NCBI RefSeq assembly: GCF_001424905.1
Contig: NZ_LMCU01000001.1
Coordinates: 62,001 to 126,000, forward strand
DNA: 64,000 bases
DNA from: Leifsonia sp. Root112D2
Lineage (GTDB): Bacteria > Actinomycetota > Actinomycetes > Actinomycetales > Microbacteriaceae
Direction of reading: 5' to 3'
Part shown: positions 37,564 to 45,182 of the stretch, in pieces
How positions within the stretch are numbered: position 1 is the stretch's first letter
Layout: each line of letters starts with the position of its first letter
Position numbers and translations under genes: made by a program
Notes under the pieces: generated by a model
Told to the model about the DNA's origin: nothing
Databases searched by the model: none
The model's input: only the letters and a program-made list of their open reading frames with translations

Positions 37564-37884
37564 CTAGACGGCGCGTTTGCGCAGCTTGCGCCGCTCCCGC
37601 TCCGAGAGGCCGCCCCAGATTCCAAAACGCTCATCGTTCGCCAGTGCATACTCAAGGCACTGCGACTTGACCTCGCAGGAGGCACAGATCTTCTTGGCAT
37701 CCCGCGTCGATCCGCCCTTTTCGGGGAAGAACGCTTCGGGATCCGTCTGCGCACACAGCGAATCGGACTGCCATGCCAACGGGTTCTCGTCGTCGGTGAC
37801 GGAACGAACCCCAGGCACCCCCAACCGGACAGGATCAATGAACCAGTCATCGGGTACCCCAGAGCGATATTCAGGTATAGCCAT
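37564..37884 (-). CDS. whiB2: WhiB2/WhmD-type iron-sulfur regulator
   Basis: WhiB2 (WhmD in mycobacteria, WhiB in Streptomyces) controls septation and division genes through a [4Fe-4S] cluster. The 106-residue protein has cluster cysteines at 44, 67, 70 and 76 and the motif FGIWGGLSERERRKLRKR. The ATG at 37884 is preceded by GGGAGATCGAT and gives a length close to the family; the frame upstream runs into the promoter. A promoter with a palindrome over its -10 lies at 37937-37965. The large glycosyltransferase gene follows 94 nt downstream on the same strand. Confidence 0.93.
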   Translation of the reverse strand: MAIPEYRSGVPDDWFIDPVRLGVPGVRSVTDDENPLAWQSDSLCAQTDPEAFFPEKGGSTRDAKKICASCEVKSQCLEYALANDERFGIWGGLSERERRKLRKRAV

Positions 37885-37936
37885 ATCGATCTCCCACCCA
37901 TGTCTTGCGTTTACAACGGCAAACGCGTTGTTAGTA

Positions 37937-37965
37937 ATTACACCGGTGTAGTTCAGTCGCGTCAA
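37937..37965 (-). promoter_or_regulatory. whiB2 promoter with palindromic operator over the -10
   Basis: On the minus strand TTGACG (37960-37965) is followed after 17 nt by TGTAAT (37937-37942), so transcription should begin near 37930, about 46 nt before the ATG. The perfect 12-bp palindrome TACACCGGTGTA (37939-37950) overlaps the -10, with two further matching base pairs outside. It is a good candidate repressor or activator site. Confidence 0.55.
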
Positions 37966-38070
37966 GTCGCGAATCGTAAAGCCTCAACTTGCGATAGAGA
38001 GTTTGCGACGCGCCGCAGCTCTACAACATTCGCGCCACGACCATCACTTCCACCCCCGTGCCGTTGTCCC

Positions 38071-38147
38071 AAAACGACGGATGTTTTGCTCGCGTGAGCG
38101 TATTTGCTGCGTTTCGCATCGCGATCCGCCTCTTTCTCCGTCGTTTT
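38071..38147. repeat. Palindromic element D1 (77 nt)
   Basis: Perfect inverted ends AAAACGACGGA (38071-38081) and TCCGTCGTTTT (38137-38147) flank a 55-nt core ending in ATCCGCCTCTTTC, nearly the same core end as in C1. It lies in the intergenic region upstream of whiB2. Confidence 0.92.
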
Positions 38148-38202
38148 CGTTCGGCGCACCACCCCGTCCCCTGCGACCCCTCCCGTCGCCACGGCGCGAT
38201 CC

Positions 38203-38279
38203 AAAACGACGGGGATACACGTAATTCGCGGGTATTCAGCGCGCTTTTTTGCGGCGGAAGCCACATTCTCCGTCGTTTT
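38203..38279. repeat. Palindromic element D2 (77 nt)
   Basis: Ends AAAACGACGGG (38203-38213, last base changed) and TCCGTCGTTTT (38269-38279) flank a 55-nt core. It is separated from D1 by exactly 55 nt, the same length as the cores. Confidence 0.92.
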
Positions 38280-38354
38280 TGGGCGGAGGAGCGGTGGGAG
38301 CGCCAGCGGACTCGCCAAGCGCAGCTCGCCCAGGCCGGGCGCGGTCGGTCTGCC

Positions 38355-39317
38355 CTAGCGGACGGCCTGGCGCGCCGCCCACGCGCTGGAGACCATCTCG
38401 GCGAGCGAGTGTCGCATCCGCCAGTCGAGGTCGCGGGCCGCGAGTTCACCGGATGCGACGATCCGCGCGGGATCGCCGGCCCGCCGCGGCCCCACTTCTG
38501 GGGTAAACGAAATTCCCGTCACGACGGCGACCGTGGACATGATCTCGCCCACGGAGACGCCATCGCCACTTCCGAGGTTGTACACGGCCTCGATCGACTC
38601 GCCGCCGTCGAGGCGTTTGGCCGCGGCCACGTGCGATACGGCGAGGTCGGCGACGTGGATGTAGTCACGCACGCAGGTGCCATCCGGGGTCGGATAGTCG
38701 ATGCCGTTAATGCGGGGCGCCCTGCCTGCCACGAGCGCATCGAAGACCAGCGGGAACAGGTTATGGGGGCTCGTATCGGAGAGCTCGGGGGTTCCGGACC
38801 CGACCACATTGAAATAACGCAGGCTGGTGTGCCGCAACCCGGCCGCGACTGCCTGGTCGCGCAGCAACCACTCGCCGATCAGCTTCGACTCGCCATACGG
38901 GGACTGCGGGTTCTTGGGGGTGTCCTCGGTCACCAGATCCGCATCCGGGGTGCCATAGACAGCGGCACTCGACGAGAACACGATCTCGCTAATACCCGCA
39001 TCCTGCATCGCCGCAAGCAGCGTAGACGTGCCCGTCACGTTCTGTTCGTACGTATGCAACGGTCGCTGCACCGAGACACCGGCGTATTTGAAGCCGGCCA
39101 CGTGCACGACGCCGGTGATGTCGTGGTCGCGCAGCGTCGCATCCAGCAGCGGGCGATCGAGAATCGTGCCTCGCACAAAGGGCACGGACGCCGGCACGAA
39201 TGACTCGTGCCCGCTCGAGAGGTCGTCGATAACGACGGTGTCGATGCCTTCGCTCTGAAACGCCCGCACGACATGCGCACCGATGTAGCCCGCTCCTCCG
39301 GTGACCAACCACGCCAT
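38355..39317 (-). CDS. galE: UDP-glucose 4-epimerase
   Basis: GalE interconverts UDP-glucose and UDP-galactose through an NAD-bound keto intermediate. The 320-residue short-chain dehydrogenase has the NAD motif TGGAGYIGAHVV at the N-terminus, the serine segment FSSSAAVYG, the catalytic YGESK (YxxxK), LRYFNVVG and RDYIHVADL. The second ATG (MAWLV) is chosen, 7 nt after GGAGG; the first ATG touches the ribosome binding site. UDP-galactose from this enzyme is the substrate for glf at 49.8 kb. The gene is flanked by palindromic elements D2 and E. Confidence 0.95.
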   Translation of the reverse strand: MAWLVTGGAGYIGAHVVRAFQSEGIDTVVIDDLSSGHESFVPASVPFVRGTILDRPLLDATLRDHDITGVVHVAGFKYAGVSVQRPLHTYEQNVTGTSTLLAAMQDAGISEIVFSSSAAVYGTPDADLVTEDTPKNPQSPYGESKLIGEWLLRDQAVAAGLRHTSLRYFNVVGSGTPELSDTSPHNLFPLVFDALVAGRAPRINGIDYPTPDGTCVRDYIHVADLAVSHVAAAKRLDGGESIEAVYNLGSGDGVSVGEIMSTVAVVTGISFTPEVGPRRAGDPARIVASGELAARDLDWRMRHSLAEMVSSAWAARQAVR

Positions 39318-39396
39318 GGGCATCCTCCGCTTCGCCTTCTCCGCGTCACACTGCGGCGAGACGGATGCGGCCACGCGCTTCGCAGCCACCGCCACA

Positions 39397-40434
39397 CTAC
39401 CGTCTCGCCCCGCTGCGCCTCCCTGCGCCACTCGACGTCTCGTGCCCGCTTCGGCCCTCCACAAAACGACGGACTTTTCGATCCAAAGACCCCTTCTGCG
39501 CCTGCCATCGCGGTGATTCGTATCGCTTTACCGTCGTTTTCGCGAGCGCGAGGTCTTCGGCGAGGGCCTGGCGTAACATCGCCTCGCAGAGATGCCATTT
39601 GCCGCGGAACATGCGGTAGCGAATCCTGAGCGTGCGTGTGCCCAGCACCGTCGACTTTGCGTCGCGGTCGCGATCCGTCTCGATCGCGTCGAAGTTGTCA
39701 TGCGCCGAGCCGCCGTCAATCTCAACATAGGTGTGTGGGCCGATCTGGCCATCGGCATGGCCCACACCCGGCAGAAAGGGCTGAGGGAGAAAGGGAAGAC
39801 CAGCCGCCTGGCAACGGAGTCGAAATTCGGTCTCGCCTCCGGCGCCTGCCCGGCCGTCGACGTCGTATCGCCACGATTGCACGCGCTGTGGCGCCCGTGC
39901 AAAGATCTCTTCGAGCTGGCCGGAGGTGATTCCCTCCAGACCTTGATCGCTCGCGTGCAATGCAGCATCCAGGCACACAATCGCCGTCACGCGCTCGGCC
40001 GTTCGGAGCACGTGCACGAGGGCATCCACCACGGGTACGCGCCAGGCGCAGGGGTCGAATCGTTCGGCTGCGCGATCGGTCCACGAGACCACGCAGTTCT
40101 GGTTGTCGGACGGTTTTCGGCGAACTCTCATGTCGTTCATCGAGCGCAGGGCGCGCGCATCCGCCGGAACCGTGACATGCAGCGCTTCAGTCTCCGGAGT
40201 CCAATGCCCGTAGCTCTTGAGAGCACTCAACCCGGTGAGCCGGCCGCCAACGCGAACGGCACGGATCGCATCCGGTGGAGCGTTGCTGGGGCAATACCAT
40301 CCCTGTCGGGCGCGCATGATGACGCCGCCACGGCGAGCATTCCGGATCTGCGCGTCACTGTGTCCGAGTGCGAGCAGGTCGCGCCGTCGCAGGAAGAGTC
40401 CGTTGCCTCTGAACGTCTCGAGAATCGACTGCAT
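39397..40434 (-). CDS. AbiEi-like winged-helix plus Vsr/DUF559-like endonuclease-fold protein
   Basis: The roughly 345-residue product has an N-terminal AbiEi-type winged helix (SILETFRGNGLFLRRRDLLA, key part GLFLRRRDLLALGHS; RRGGVIMRARQGWY) and a C-terminal PD-(D/E)xK-like region (GGETEFRLRC, ADGQIGPHTYVEIDGG with a D-X-E-like core, then LRIRYRMF). Such proteins are abundant, poorly understood orphans in actinobacteria. No AbiEii toxin is adjacent, so a toxin-antitoxin role is unproven. The start is uncertain (ATG 40434, or 40467); no Shine-Dalgarno is seen. Palindromic element E is read through as the C-terminal tail (about residues 298-324), and element F lies just upstream, in inverted orientation. 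Confidence 0.75.
   Translation of the reverse strand: MQSILETFRGNGLFLRRRDLLALGHSDAQIRNARRGGVIMRARQGWYCPSNAPPDAIRAVRVGGRLTGLSALKSYGHWTPETEALHVTVPADARALRSMNDMRVRRKPSDNQNCVVSWTDRAAERFDPCAWRVPVVDALVHVLRTAERVTAIVCLDAALHASDQGLEGITSGQLEEIFARAPQRVQSWRYDVDGRAGAGGETEFRLRCQAAGLPFLPQPFLPGVGHADGQIGPHTYVEIDGGSAHDNFDAIETDRDRDAKSTVLGTRTLRIRYRMFRGKWHLCEAMLRQALAEDLALAKTTVKRYESPRWQAQKGSLDRKVRRFVEGRSGHETSSGAGRRSGARR
39463..39540. repeat. Palindromic element E (78 nt), within the 3' end of the nuclease-like gene
   Basis: Ends AAAACGACGGA (39463-39473) and ACCGTCGTTTT (39530-39540, one change) flank a 56-nt core. On the minus strand it encodes AKTTVKRY through RKVRRFVE at the C-terminus of the nuclease-like protein, so the natural stop may have been lost when the element arrived. 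Confidence 0.88.
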
Positions 40435-40561
40435 GTCACGATCATGCCGAGCCGACGCCTCGCGCATCCGCACCTGCTGCCATTCTGTGCACAACTCGTC
40501 ACGCGCACCCCCTGTGCAGGACGGGCGGGCCTTGCGCGCAGCCTTGAGTGCCGTCCCGTCC

Positions 40562-40638
40562 AAAACAACGGAGAAAAGCCCTCCAACGCCCGATTCCTGC
40601 GCAAAATCAGCTCTGCAGTCAACAAACTCCGTCGTTTT
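40562..40638. repeat. Palindromic element F (77 nt), inverted orientation
   Basis: Ends AAAACAACGGA (40562-40572, one change) and TCCGTCGTTTT (40628-40638) flank a 55-nt core. Its pyrimidine-rich core end (GGCTTTTC when read on the minus strand) is on the left, opposite to C1, C2, D1, E and G. It lies between the manA 3' end and the nuclease-like gene. Confidence 0.9.
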
Positions 40639-40681
40639 GAAGAAGCTCGGGCGGGGACACGAGCGCGCGAAGGCCGCAGCG

Positions 40682-42283
40682 CTACGCGTTCGCAGTCGCG
40701 AAGAAGACGGCGCCGGCGCCCGAAACAGTGATGGATGCCTCCTGGGGCGTCACGTACACCGACTCGCCACGCCGCAGCACGCACAGGCCCGTTGCGCCAT
40801 CGAGTTCGACCGCGCCGTCGACGCAGAGCGCAATCGCGGCTCCCCTCAGCGGAATCGTCGCGGGCGGTGCATCCGGCACCACCGGCGCCGGGACGACCAG
40901 AAGGTCAGGCGACCCGGCCATCACCTCGGCGAGTGGAATCCCCGCGGTGCTTGTCGAGGCCACGAACCCGGCATCCGACGCACCATTCGTCAGCGCAGCA
41001 TCCGCACCGTCCCAGGCATCCGCAGCATCTCCGGCTCCCCCGGCATCAGCACCATCCACGCCGTCCGCGGCTCCCTCGGCACCCCCGCCGTGCCAGCCGC
41101 CCGAGGCGCCCGCACCGTCCGCGCCTCCCCCCGCACCTGCCCCGTCCTTGCCAGCCTCGACATCCGCCCCCACCTCGACACGCCACAGCGCGAAATCGGG
41201 CACGTCCGGCCGAAACTCGTCAACTCCGGGCGCGACATGCACCGCGGCAATATACGGCACGGGAAGCGGCGTGAAATCGAGCACCGCAAGCAATTCCGGC
41301 ACATCAATGTGCTTCGGTGTCAGGCCGCCCCGCAGCACGTTGTCCGACGCCGCCATCAGCTCGACGCCCAGCCCCTCGAGATAGGCATGGATGTTGCCCG
41401 CCGGCAGATACAGCGCCTCACCACGCCGCAGCGACACCCGGTTCAGCAGCAGCGACAGCACGATGCCGGCGTCACCCGGATACGCCTCGGCGAGCGCCCC
41501 GACCGTGCGCAGCTCGCGATCATGCGAGCCACCGCCACCGCCAGCCACCAGCCGAGCGGATGCCGCGACCACGGCGTCCACGAGCGGCTCGACATCGGCG
41601 CCACCGCCCAGCAGCCAGCCGACGGTCTCGCGCAACATCTCTCGGGCGGCATCGACGGATGCCACACCCCGCGACACCCGCACCCGGAACGCCGCGAGCG
41701 CCGCGGCACCAGCCGCCACACCGGCGGCACCAGCACCAGCACGCGTTGCAGCACCAGCGCCCGCTCCCGCTCCCGCACCCGCACCCGCATCCGCATCCGC
41801 GATCAGTCGATCAAGGATCGCCACGCTCTCGCCCACCTCCCGAAATCCGCACAGCGCCTCGAAGCGGTCGCTCAGCGCGTAAATCAGCTCCGGCTTGTGG
41901 AACGGGTCCTTATAGTTACGCGACGGCGAATCCAGCGGCACCCCGGCGGCATTCTCGGCGGCAAAACCCGCCGCCGCACGCTCCGATGACGGATGTGCCT
42001 GCAACGACAGCGGCCCGGCCGCCGCCAGCACCTTCAGAAGAAAGGGCAGTCGCTCGTGGCCCTGGCCTAACGCGGCCATCGGATCCGCAGCGATCCACGC
42101 CGCGAGGTCGTCTGCCCCGCCCGTCTGTTCGGGCGACAGCACGCGGCTGGGCGAGCCGGCATGCGCCCCCAGCCACAACTCGGCCTCCGGCTTTCCCGAT
42201 GCGGGCGTGCCCAACAGCTCCGAAATCGCGGTGGTGGAGCCCCACGCGTAGTCGCGAGGCGTGTTGCCGATGCGCACAAACAT
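40682..42283 (-). CDS. manA: Mannose-6-phosphate isomerase, class I, with low-complexity insertions
   Basis: ManA converts fructose-6-phosphate and mannose-6-phosphate and is a zinc enzyme. Family motifs are clear: YAWGSTTAISELLG at the N-terminus, SLQAHPSSERAAAGFAAEN (key part LQAHPS), YKDPFHKPELIYALS and ELMAASDNVLRGGLTPKHIDV (key part ASDNVLRGGLTPKH). At 533 residues it is about 100-130 longer than usual because of two Ala/Gly/Asp-rich insertions: one near residues 155-200 (repeated GA) and one near 365-450 (GADGAGASGG, ADGVDGADAGGAG). Both keep frame. It is divergent from the acyl-CoA dehydrogenase across a palindrome. Confidence 0.92.
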   Translation of the reverse strand: MFVRIGNTPRDYAWGSTTAISELLGTPASGKPEAELWLGAHAGSPSRVLSPEQTGGADDLAAWIAADPMAALGQGHERLPFLLKVLAAAGPLSLQAHPSSERAAAGFAAENAAGVPLDSPSRNYKDPFHKPELIYALSDRFEALCGFREVGESVAILDRLIADADAGAGAGAGAGAGAATRAGAGAAGVAAGAAALAAFRVRVSRGVASVDAAREMLRETVGWLLGGGADVEPLVDAVVAASARLVAGGGGGSHDRELRTVGALAEAYPGDAGIVLSLLLNRVSLRRGEALYLPAGNIHAYLEGLGVELMAASDNVLRGGLTPKHIDVPELLAVLDFTPLPVPYIAAVHVAPGVDEFRPDVPDFALWRVEVGADVEAGKDGAGAGGGADGAGASGGWHGGGAEGAADGVDGADAGGAGDAADAWDGADAALTNGASDAGFVASTSTAGIPLAEVMAGSPDLLVVPAPVVPDAPPATIPLRGAAIALCVDGAVELDGATGLCVLRRGESVYVTPQEASITVSGAGAVFFATANA

Positions 42284-42300
42284 CCGTTGCCCGCCCCTTT

Positions 42301-42326
42301 CGATTGTTAGACCAAACTACCAATCG
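42301..42326. promoter_or_regulatory. 26-bp near-perfect palindrome between manA and the acyl-CoA dehydrogenase
   Basis: Arms CGATTGTTAG (42301-42310) and CTACCAATCG (42317-42326) match at 9 of 10 pairs around the centre accaaa. It lies 17 nt before the manA ATG in a divergent region. The size and symmetry suit a TetR- or GntR-type dimer site. Confidence 0.5.
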
Positions 42327-42457
42327 CTTTCGCGCGCGCCACCACCGCGCTTAGGCTGACGCTGTCCCAGCGGTCGGGCCACGGATGCGCGCCGCCGGGC
42401 CGGCCACGACACCGACAGCGCGTCACCTTGAGGCGCCCCTCACGCAATGGAGCAGAC

Positions 42458-43636
42458 ATGGCATTCGAGCCCCTCGCCAGCGACTTCTACGGATTCGAGA
42501 ACCTCCTCACCGATCGGGAAAAGTCGTTTCTCACCGATCTGCGCGCCCACCTCGAGACCGAGGTCAAGCCGCTCGTGAACGAGTACTGGGAACGGGCAGA
42601 ATTTCCGATGTCGATCATTCCCGGCATCCACAAGGCGGGCGTGATCGGGCTCGGGGATGCCGAAACGCAGGCGTTCGAGAACTCGGCCGTTTTTCGCGGC
42701 TGGGTGGCTCTGGAACTCTCTCGCGTCGATGCCAGCGTGAGCACCTATGTGGGCGTGCAGAATGGGCTCGCCTTCGGCTCAATAGCCCTCACCGGATCGG
42801 ACGAGCAGCGCGCCAAGTGGCTGCCGAAGATGGCATCCGGTGAAACGATCGGTGCGTTCGGGCTGACCGAGCCGCTGTCGGGGTCGGATTCGGCGCAGGG
42901 CCTGCGCACTGTCGCGACCCGTGACGGCGACAACTGGGTGCTCAACGGCTCCAAACGCTGGATCGGCAACGCGACGTTCAGTGACATCACCGTGATCTGG
43001 GCCCGCAGCGCCGAGGACAACCAGGTCAAGGGCTTCATCGTGCCGACGTCAACTCCCGGATACACGGCGACGAAGATCGAGGGCAAGCAGAGCCTGCGCA
43101 TGGTGCAGAACGCCGACATCACGCTCGAGAACGTGGTCGTGCCCGAGAGCCTGCGGCTGCAGAATGCCAACTCGTTCAAGGACACGGCCAAGGTGCTGCG
43201 CCAGACGCGCGCCGAGGTGGCGTGGGCCGCGGTCGGAGTTTCGGTCGGGGCCTATGAGGCCGCACTGAAGTATGCCCGTGAGCGCATACAGTTTGGCAAG
43301 CCGATTGCGTCGCATCAGCTCATCCAGGATCTGCTGGTCAAGTGCATGGGCAATATCACCGCGAGCATCGCGCTCTGCGTGCGGGTCTCGGCGATGCTCG
43401 ATGCCGGGGAGCAGAGCGACGAACACTCCGCCCTGGCCAAGGCATTCACGACGAGCCGCATGCGCGAGACCGTCGCGTATGCCCGCGAGATTCTCGGTGG
43501 CAACGGCATCGTTCTCGAATACGACGTGGCGCGCTTCTTCGCCGACGCCGAGGCGCTCTATTCGTACGAGGGCACCCGCGAGATGAACACCCTCATCGTG
43601 GGGCGGGCCCTCACCGGCCACGCCGCCTTCGTCTAG
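42458..43636 (+). CDS. Acyl-CoA dehydrogenase (glutaryl-CoA dehydrogenase-like)
   Basis: The 392-residue flavoprotein has the acyl-CoA dehydrogenase order: helical N-domain, FAD-contact strand GAFGLTEPLSGSD (about 130-142), LNGSKRWIGNA, then the C-terminal helical domain with RIQFGKPIASHQLIQ and YEGTREMNTLIVGRALTG (key part YEGT), where the Glu corresponds to the catalytic base of the glutaryl-/short-chain group. The RxxFGKPI and EGTRE context suggests a glutaryl-CoA dehydrogenase-like enzyme; substrate is uncertain. The ATG has GGAG upstream. The gene is monocistronic and is followed by palindromic element G. Confidence 0.92.
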   Translation: MAFEPLASDFYGFENLLTDREKSFLTDLRAHLETEVKPLVNEYWERAEFPMSIIPGIHKAGVIGLGDAETQAFENSAVFRGWVALELSRVDASVSTYVGVQNGLAFGSIALTGSDEQRAKWLPKMASGETIGAFGLTEPLSGSDSAQGLRTVATRDGDNWVLNGSKRWIGNATFSDITVIWARSAEDNQVKGFIVPTSTPGYTATKIEGKQSLRMVQNADITLENVVVPESLRLQNANSFKDTAKVLRQTRAEVAWAAVGVSVGAYEAALKYARERIQFGKPIASHQLIQDLLVKCMGNITASIALCVRVSAMLDAGEQSDEHSALAKAFTTSRMRETVAYAREILGGNGIVLEYDVARFFADAEALYSYEGTREMNTLIVGRALTGHAAFV

Positions 43637-43692
43637 TTCCTCGCTCCCCGGCCCCTCCCGCACCCGGCCCGCCCCACCTGCGGCCTGTGCCC

Positions 43693-43769
43693 AAAACGAC
43701 GGACATTTTCACAGTTAGCGGATGCGTTCCCCATTTTCGCGCGCAAAAGCCTCCTTTCTCCGTCGTTTT
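43693..43769. repeat. Palindromic element G (77 nt)
   Basis: Perfect ends AAAACGACGGA (43693-43703) and TCCGTCGTTTT (43759-43769). The flanks also pair (tgccc left, gggca right), giving 16-bp arms. It lies between the acyl-CoA dehydrogenase stop and the first polysaccharide gene. Confidence 0.92.
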
Positions 43770-43827
43770 GGGCAAGAACTCCGGCGGGCGGGCGGGGGCG
43801 GGAGGCCCGGGCGAATACGCTGGGGGC

Positions 43828-45174
43828 ATGCCCGTGGAACCCAGCACCCCCGCCCGAGCGGCCGGCACAGCGGCGGCCGACACGGCTGCGGATGCCGCGC
43901 GGGCCCACCCGGCACTCGTTCCGTTCGCCTCGCTGCTGCTCTTCACCCTGCTCGCGGGCGAATTCTGGCGCGATCTGCTCAGTTGGTGGGGCTGGGGGGT
44001 GCTCGCCGGCATCCTGCTCATCGCCAGCGTGGTGCTGCTCGTGCGCGAGCGCCGGAGAATCATCTGGCACCGGATGCCCACGATGCTTGGCCTGTTCCTG
44101 CTGCTGGCCACGGTCTCGCTCGTGTGGTCGTTCTATCCGGGGGCATCCGCGCTGGGCCTCGCCGCCCAGTGGGCCACAACGGCCGCCGCACTGCCGCTGG
44201 CACTCTGCCTCGACTGGCCGCAGCTCCTGCGCGTGCTCAGCGCCTCGCTGCGCTGGATCATCGGACTCTCCCTGGCCTTCGAACTGTTCGTCTCGGTCTT
44301 CATTCGCCACCCTGTACTGCCGTTCTTCACCGACTACGGCCACGAAAAGGTGCCCAACGCCTTCTACTGGAGCCGCGACCTGCTCTTCCACGGCGGCCAG
44401 ATTCAGGGCATCCTCGGCAACAGCAACCTGCTGGGCATGTGCGCCCTGCTCGCCCTCATCGTGTTCGGGGTGCAGCTGGTCGACCGCACTGTGCGGCGCG
44501 GCAGCGGCATCACCTGGCTCATCCTCGCCGTCGTCACCTTCGGCCTCACGCGCTCCTCCACCGTGATCATCGCCACCGTCTTCACCGCCGTCGTGCTCAT
44601 CTTCGCCCTCTGGACCCGTGCCGCGCGCCCCAACAAAAGACTGCCCATCTACGTGACGGGGCTGGTCGTGGCGGCGGCATCGGTGGCATCCGTCGCCGTC
44701 GCCTGGAACGGCATTCTGCAGATCTTCGGCAAGAGCGAAGACCTTACCGGCCGCATCACCATCTGGCAGCACGTGATCGACCTGGCCGTGCAGCGCCCCA
44801 CATTCGGCTGGGGCTGGGTGAGCTACTGGGCACCCTGGGTCGAACCTTTCACGCATCTGGCCGAACGTAAGGGCGTCACCTACCTGCAGGCCCACAATGC
44901 GTGGCTGGATGTCTGGCTGCAGATCGGCATCGTCGGTCTCGTCATCTTCGCGCTGCTGGTGGCCACCACCCTGCTGCGCACGTGGTTCTTGGCCGTCGAC
45001 CGGCCCCGCACAGGCATCACCAACGATCAACCGTTCACGGCGACAACCCTGCTGCCGCTGCTGATCCTCGCTGCCCTGCTCGCCCAGAGCGTGGCTGAGA
45101 GTCGCATTCTTGTGGAGGCAGGCTGGGTGCTGCTCGTCGTCTTCTCGGTGAAGACAAAAATGGCCCGGCCGTAG
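43828..45174 (+). CDS. O-antigen ligase/polymerase-like membrane protein (Wzy/WaaL type), first copy
   Basis: The 448-residue protein has an Ala-rich N-terminus, about ten to eleven hydrophobic helices and a large extracytoplasmic loop with GWGWVSYWAPW and YLQAHNAWLDVWLQIGIVGL (key part AHNAWLDVWLQIG). The (A)HN-(x)-(L/W)LD motif is typical of the Wzy_C/O-antigen ligase family, which joins or polymerises lipid-linked glycans outside the membrane. Start taken at ATG 43828; the longer frame overlaps the acyl-CoA dehydrogenase. It is followed 8 nt later by a paralogue. Confidence 0.88.
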   Translation: MPVEPSTPARAAGTAAADTAADAARAHPALVPFASLLLFTLLAGEFWRDLLSWWGWGVLAGILLIASVVLLVRERRRIIWHRMPTMLGLFLLLATVSLVWSFYPGASALGLAAQWATTAAALPLALCLDWPQLLRVLSASLRWIIGLSLAFELFVSVFIRHPVLPFFTDYGHEKVPNAFYWSRDLLFHGGQIQGILGNSNLLGMCALLALIVFGVQLVDRTVRRGSGITWLILAVVTFGLTRSSTVIIATVFTAVVLIFALWTRAARPNKRLPIYVTGLVVAAASVASVAVAWNGILQIFGKSEDLTGRITIWQHVIDLAVQRPTFGWGWVSYWAPWVEPFTHLAERKGVTYLQAHNAWLDVWLQIGIVGLVIFALLVATTLLRTWFLAVDRPRTGITNDQPFTATTLLPLLILAALLAQSVAESRILVEAGWVLLVVFSVKTKMARP

Positions 45175-45182
45175 AATAAAGC

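Larger units (their letters stand above)
37885..38354. other. 470-nt gene-free region between whiB2 and galE
   Basis: No credible gene is seen. The region holds the whiB2 promoter (37937-37965) and palindromic elements D1 and D2, which together put four 11-nt repeats at exact 66-nt steps in alternating orientation (starts 38071, 38137, 38203, 38269). Confidence 0.8.

Noticed and set aside
35979..37670. 563-codon plus-strand open frame opposite the large glycosyltransferase
   Set aside because: It is an antisense shadow with Arg/His-rich composition and no domain.
38071..38279. CRISPR array
   Set aside because: The repeats are only 11 nt, alternate in orientation, number four, and no cas gene is visible; a CRISPR array has longer, same-direction repeats.
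39397..40434. Complete AbiE-type toxin-antitoxin system
   Set aside because: Only an AbiEi-like N-terminal domain is present; no nucleotidyltransferase toxin gene (AbiEii) is adjacent.
40217..41989. 590-codon plus-strand open frame opposite manA
   Set aside because: Its Arg/His/Pro-rich composition arises from the reverse complement of the manA low-complexity insertions.
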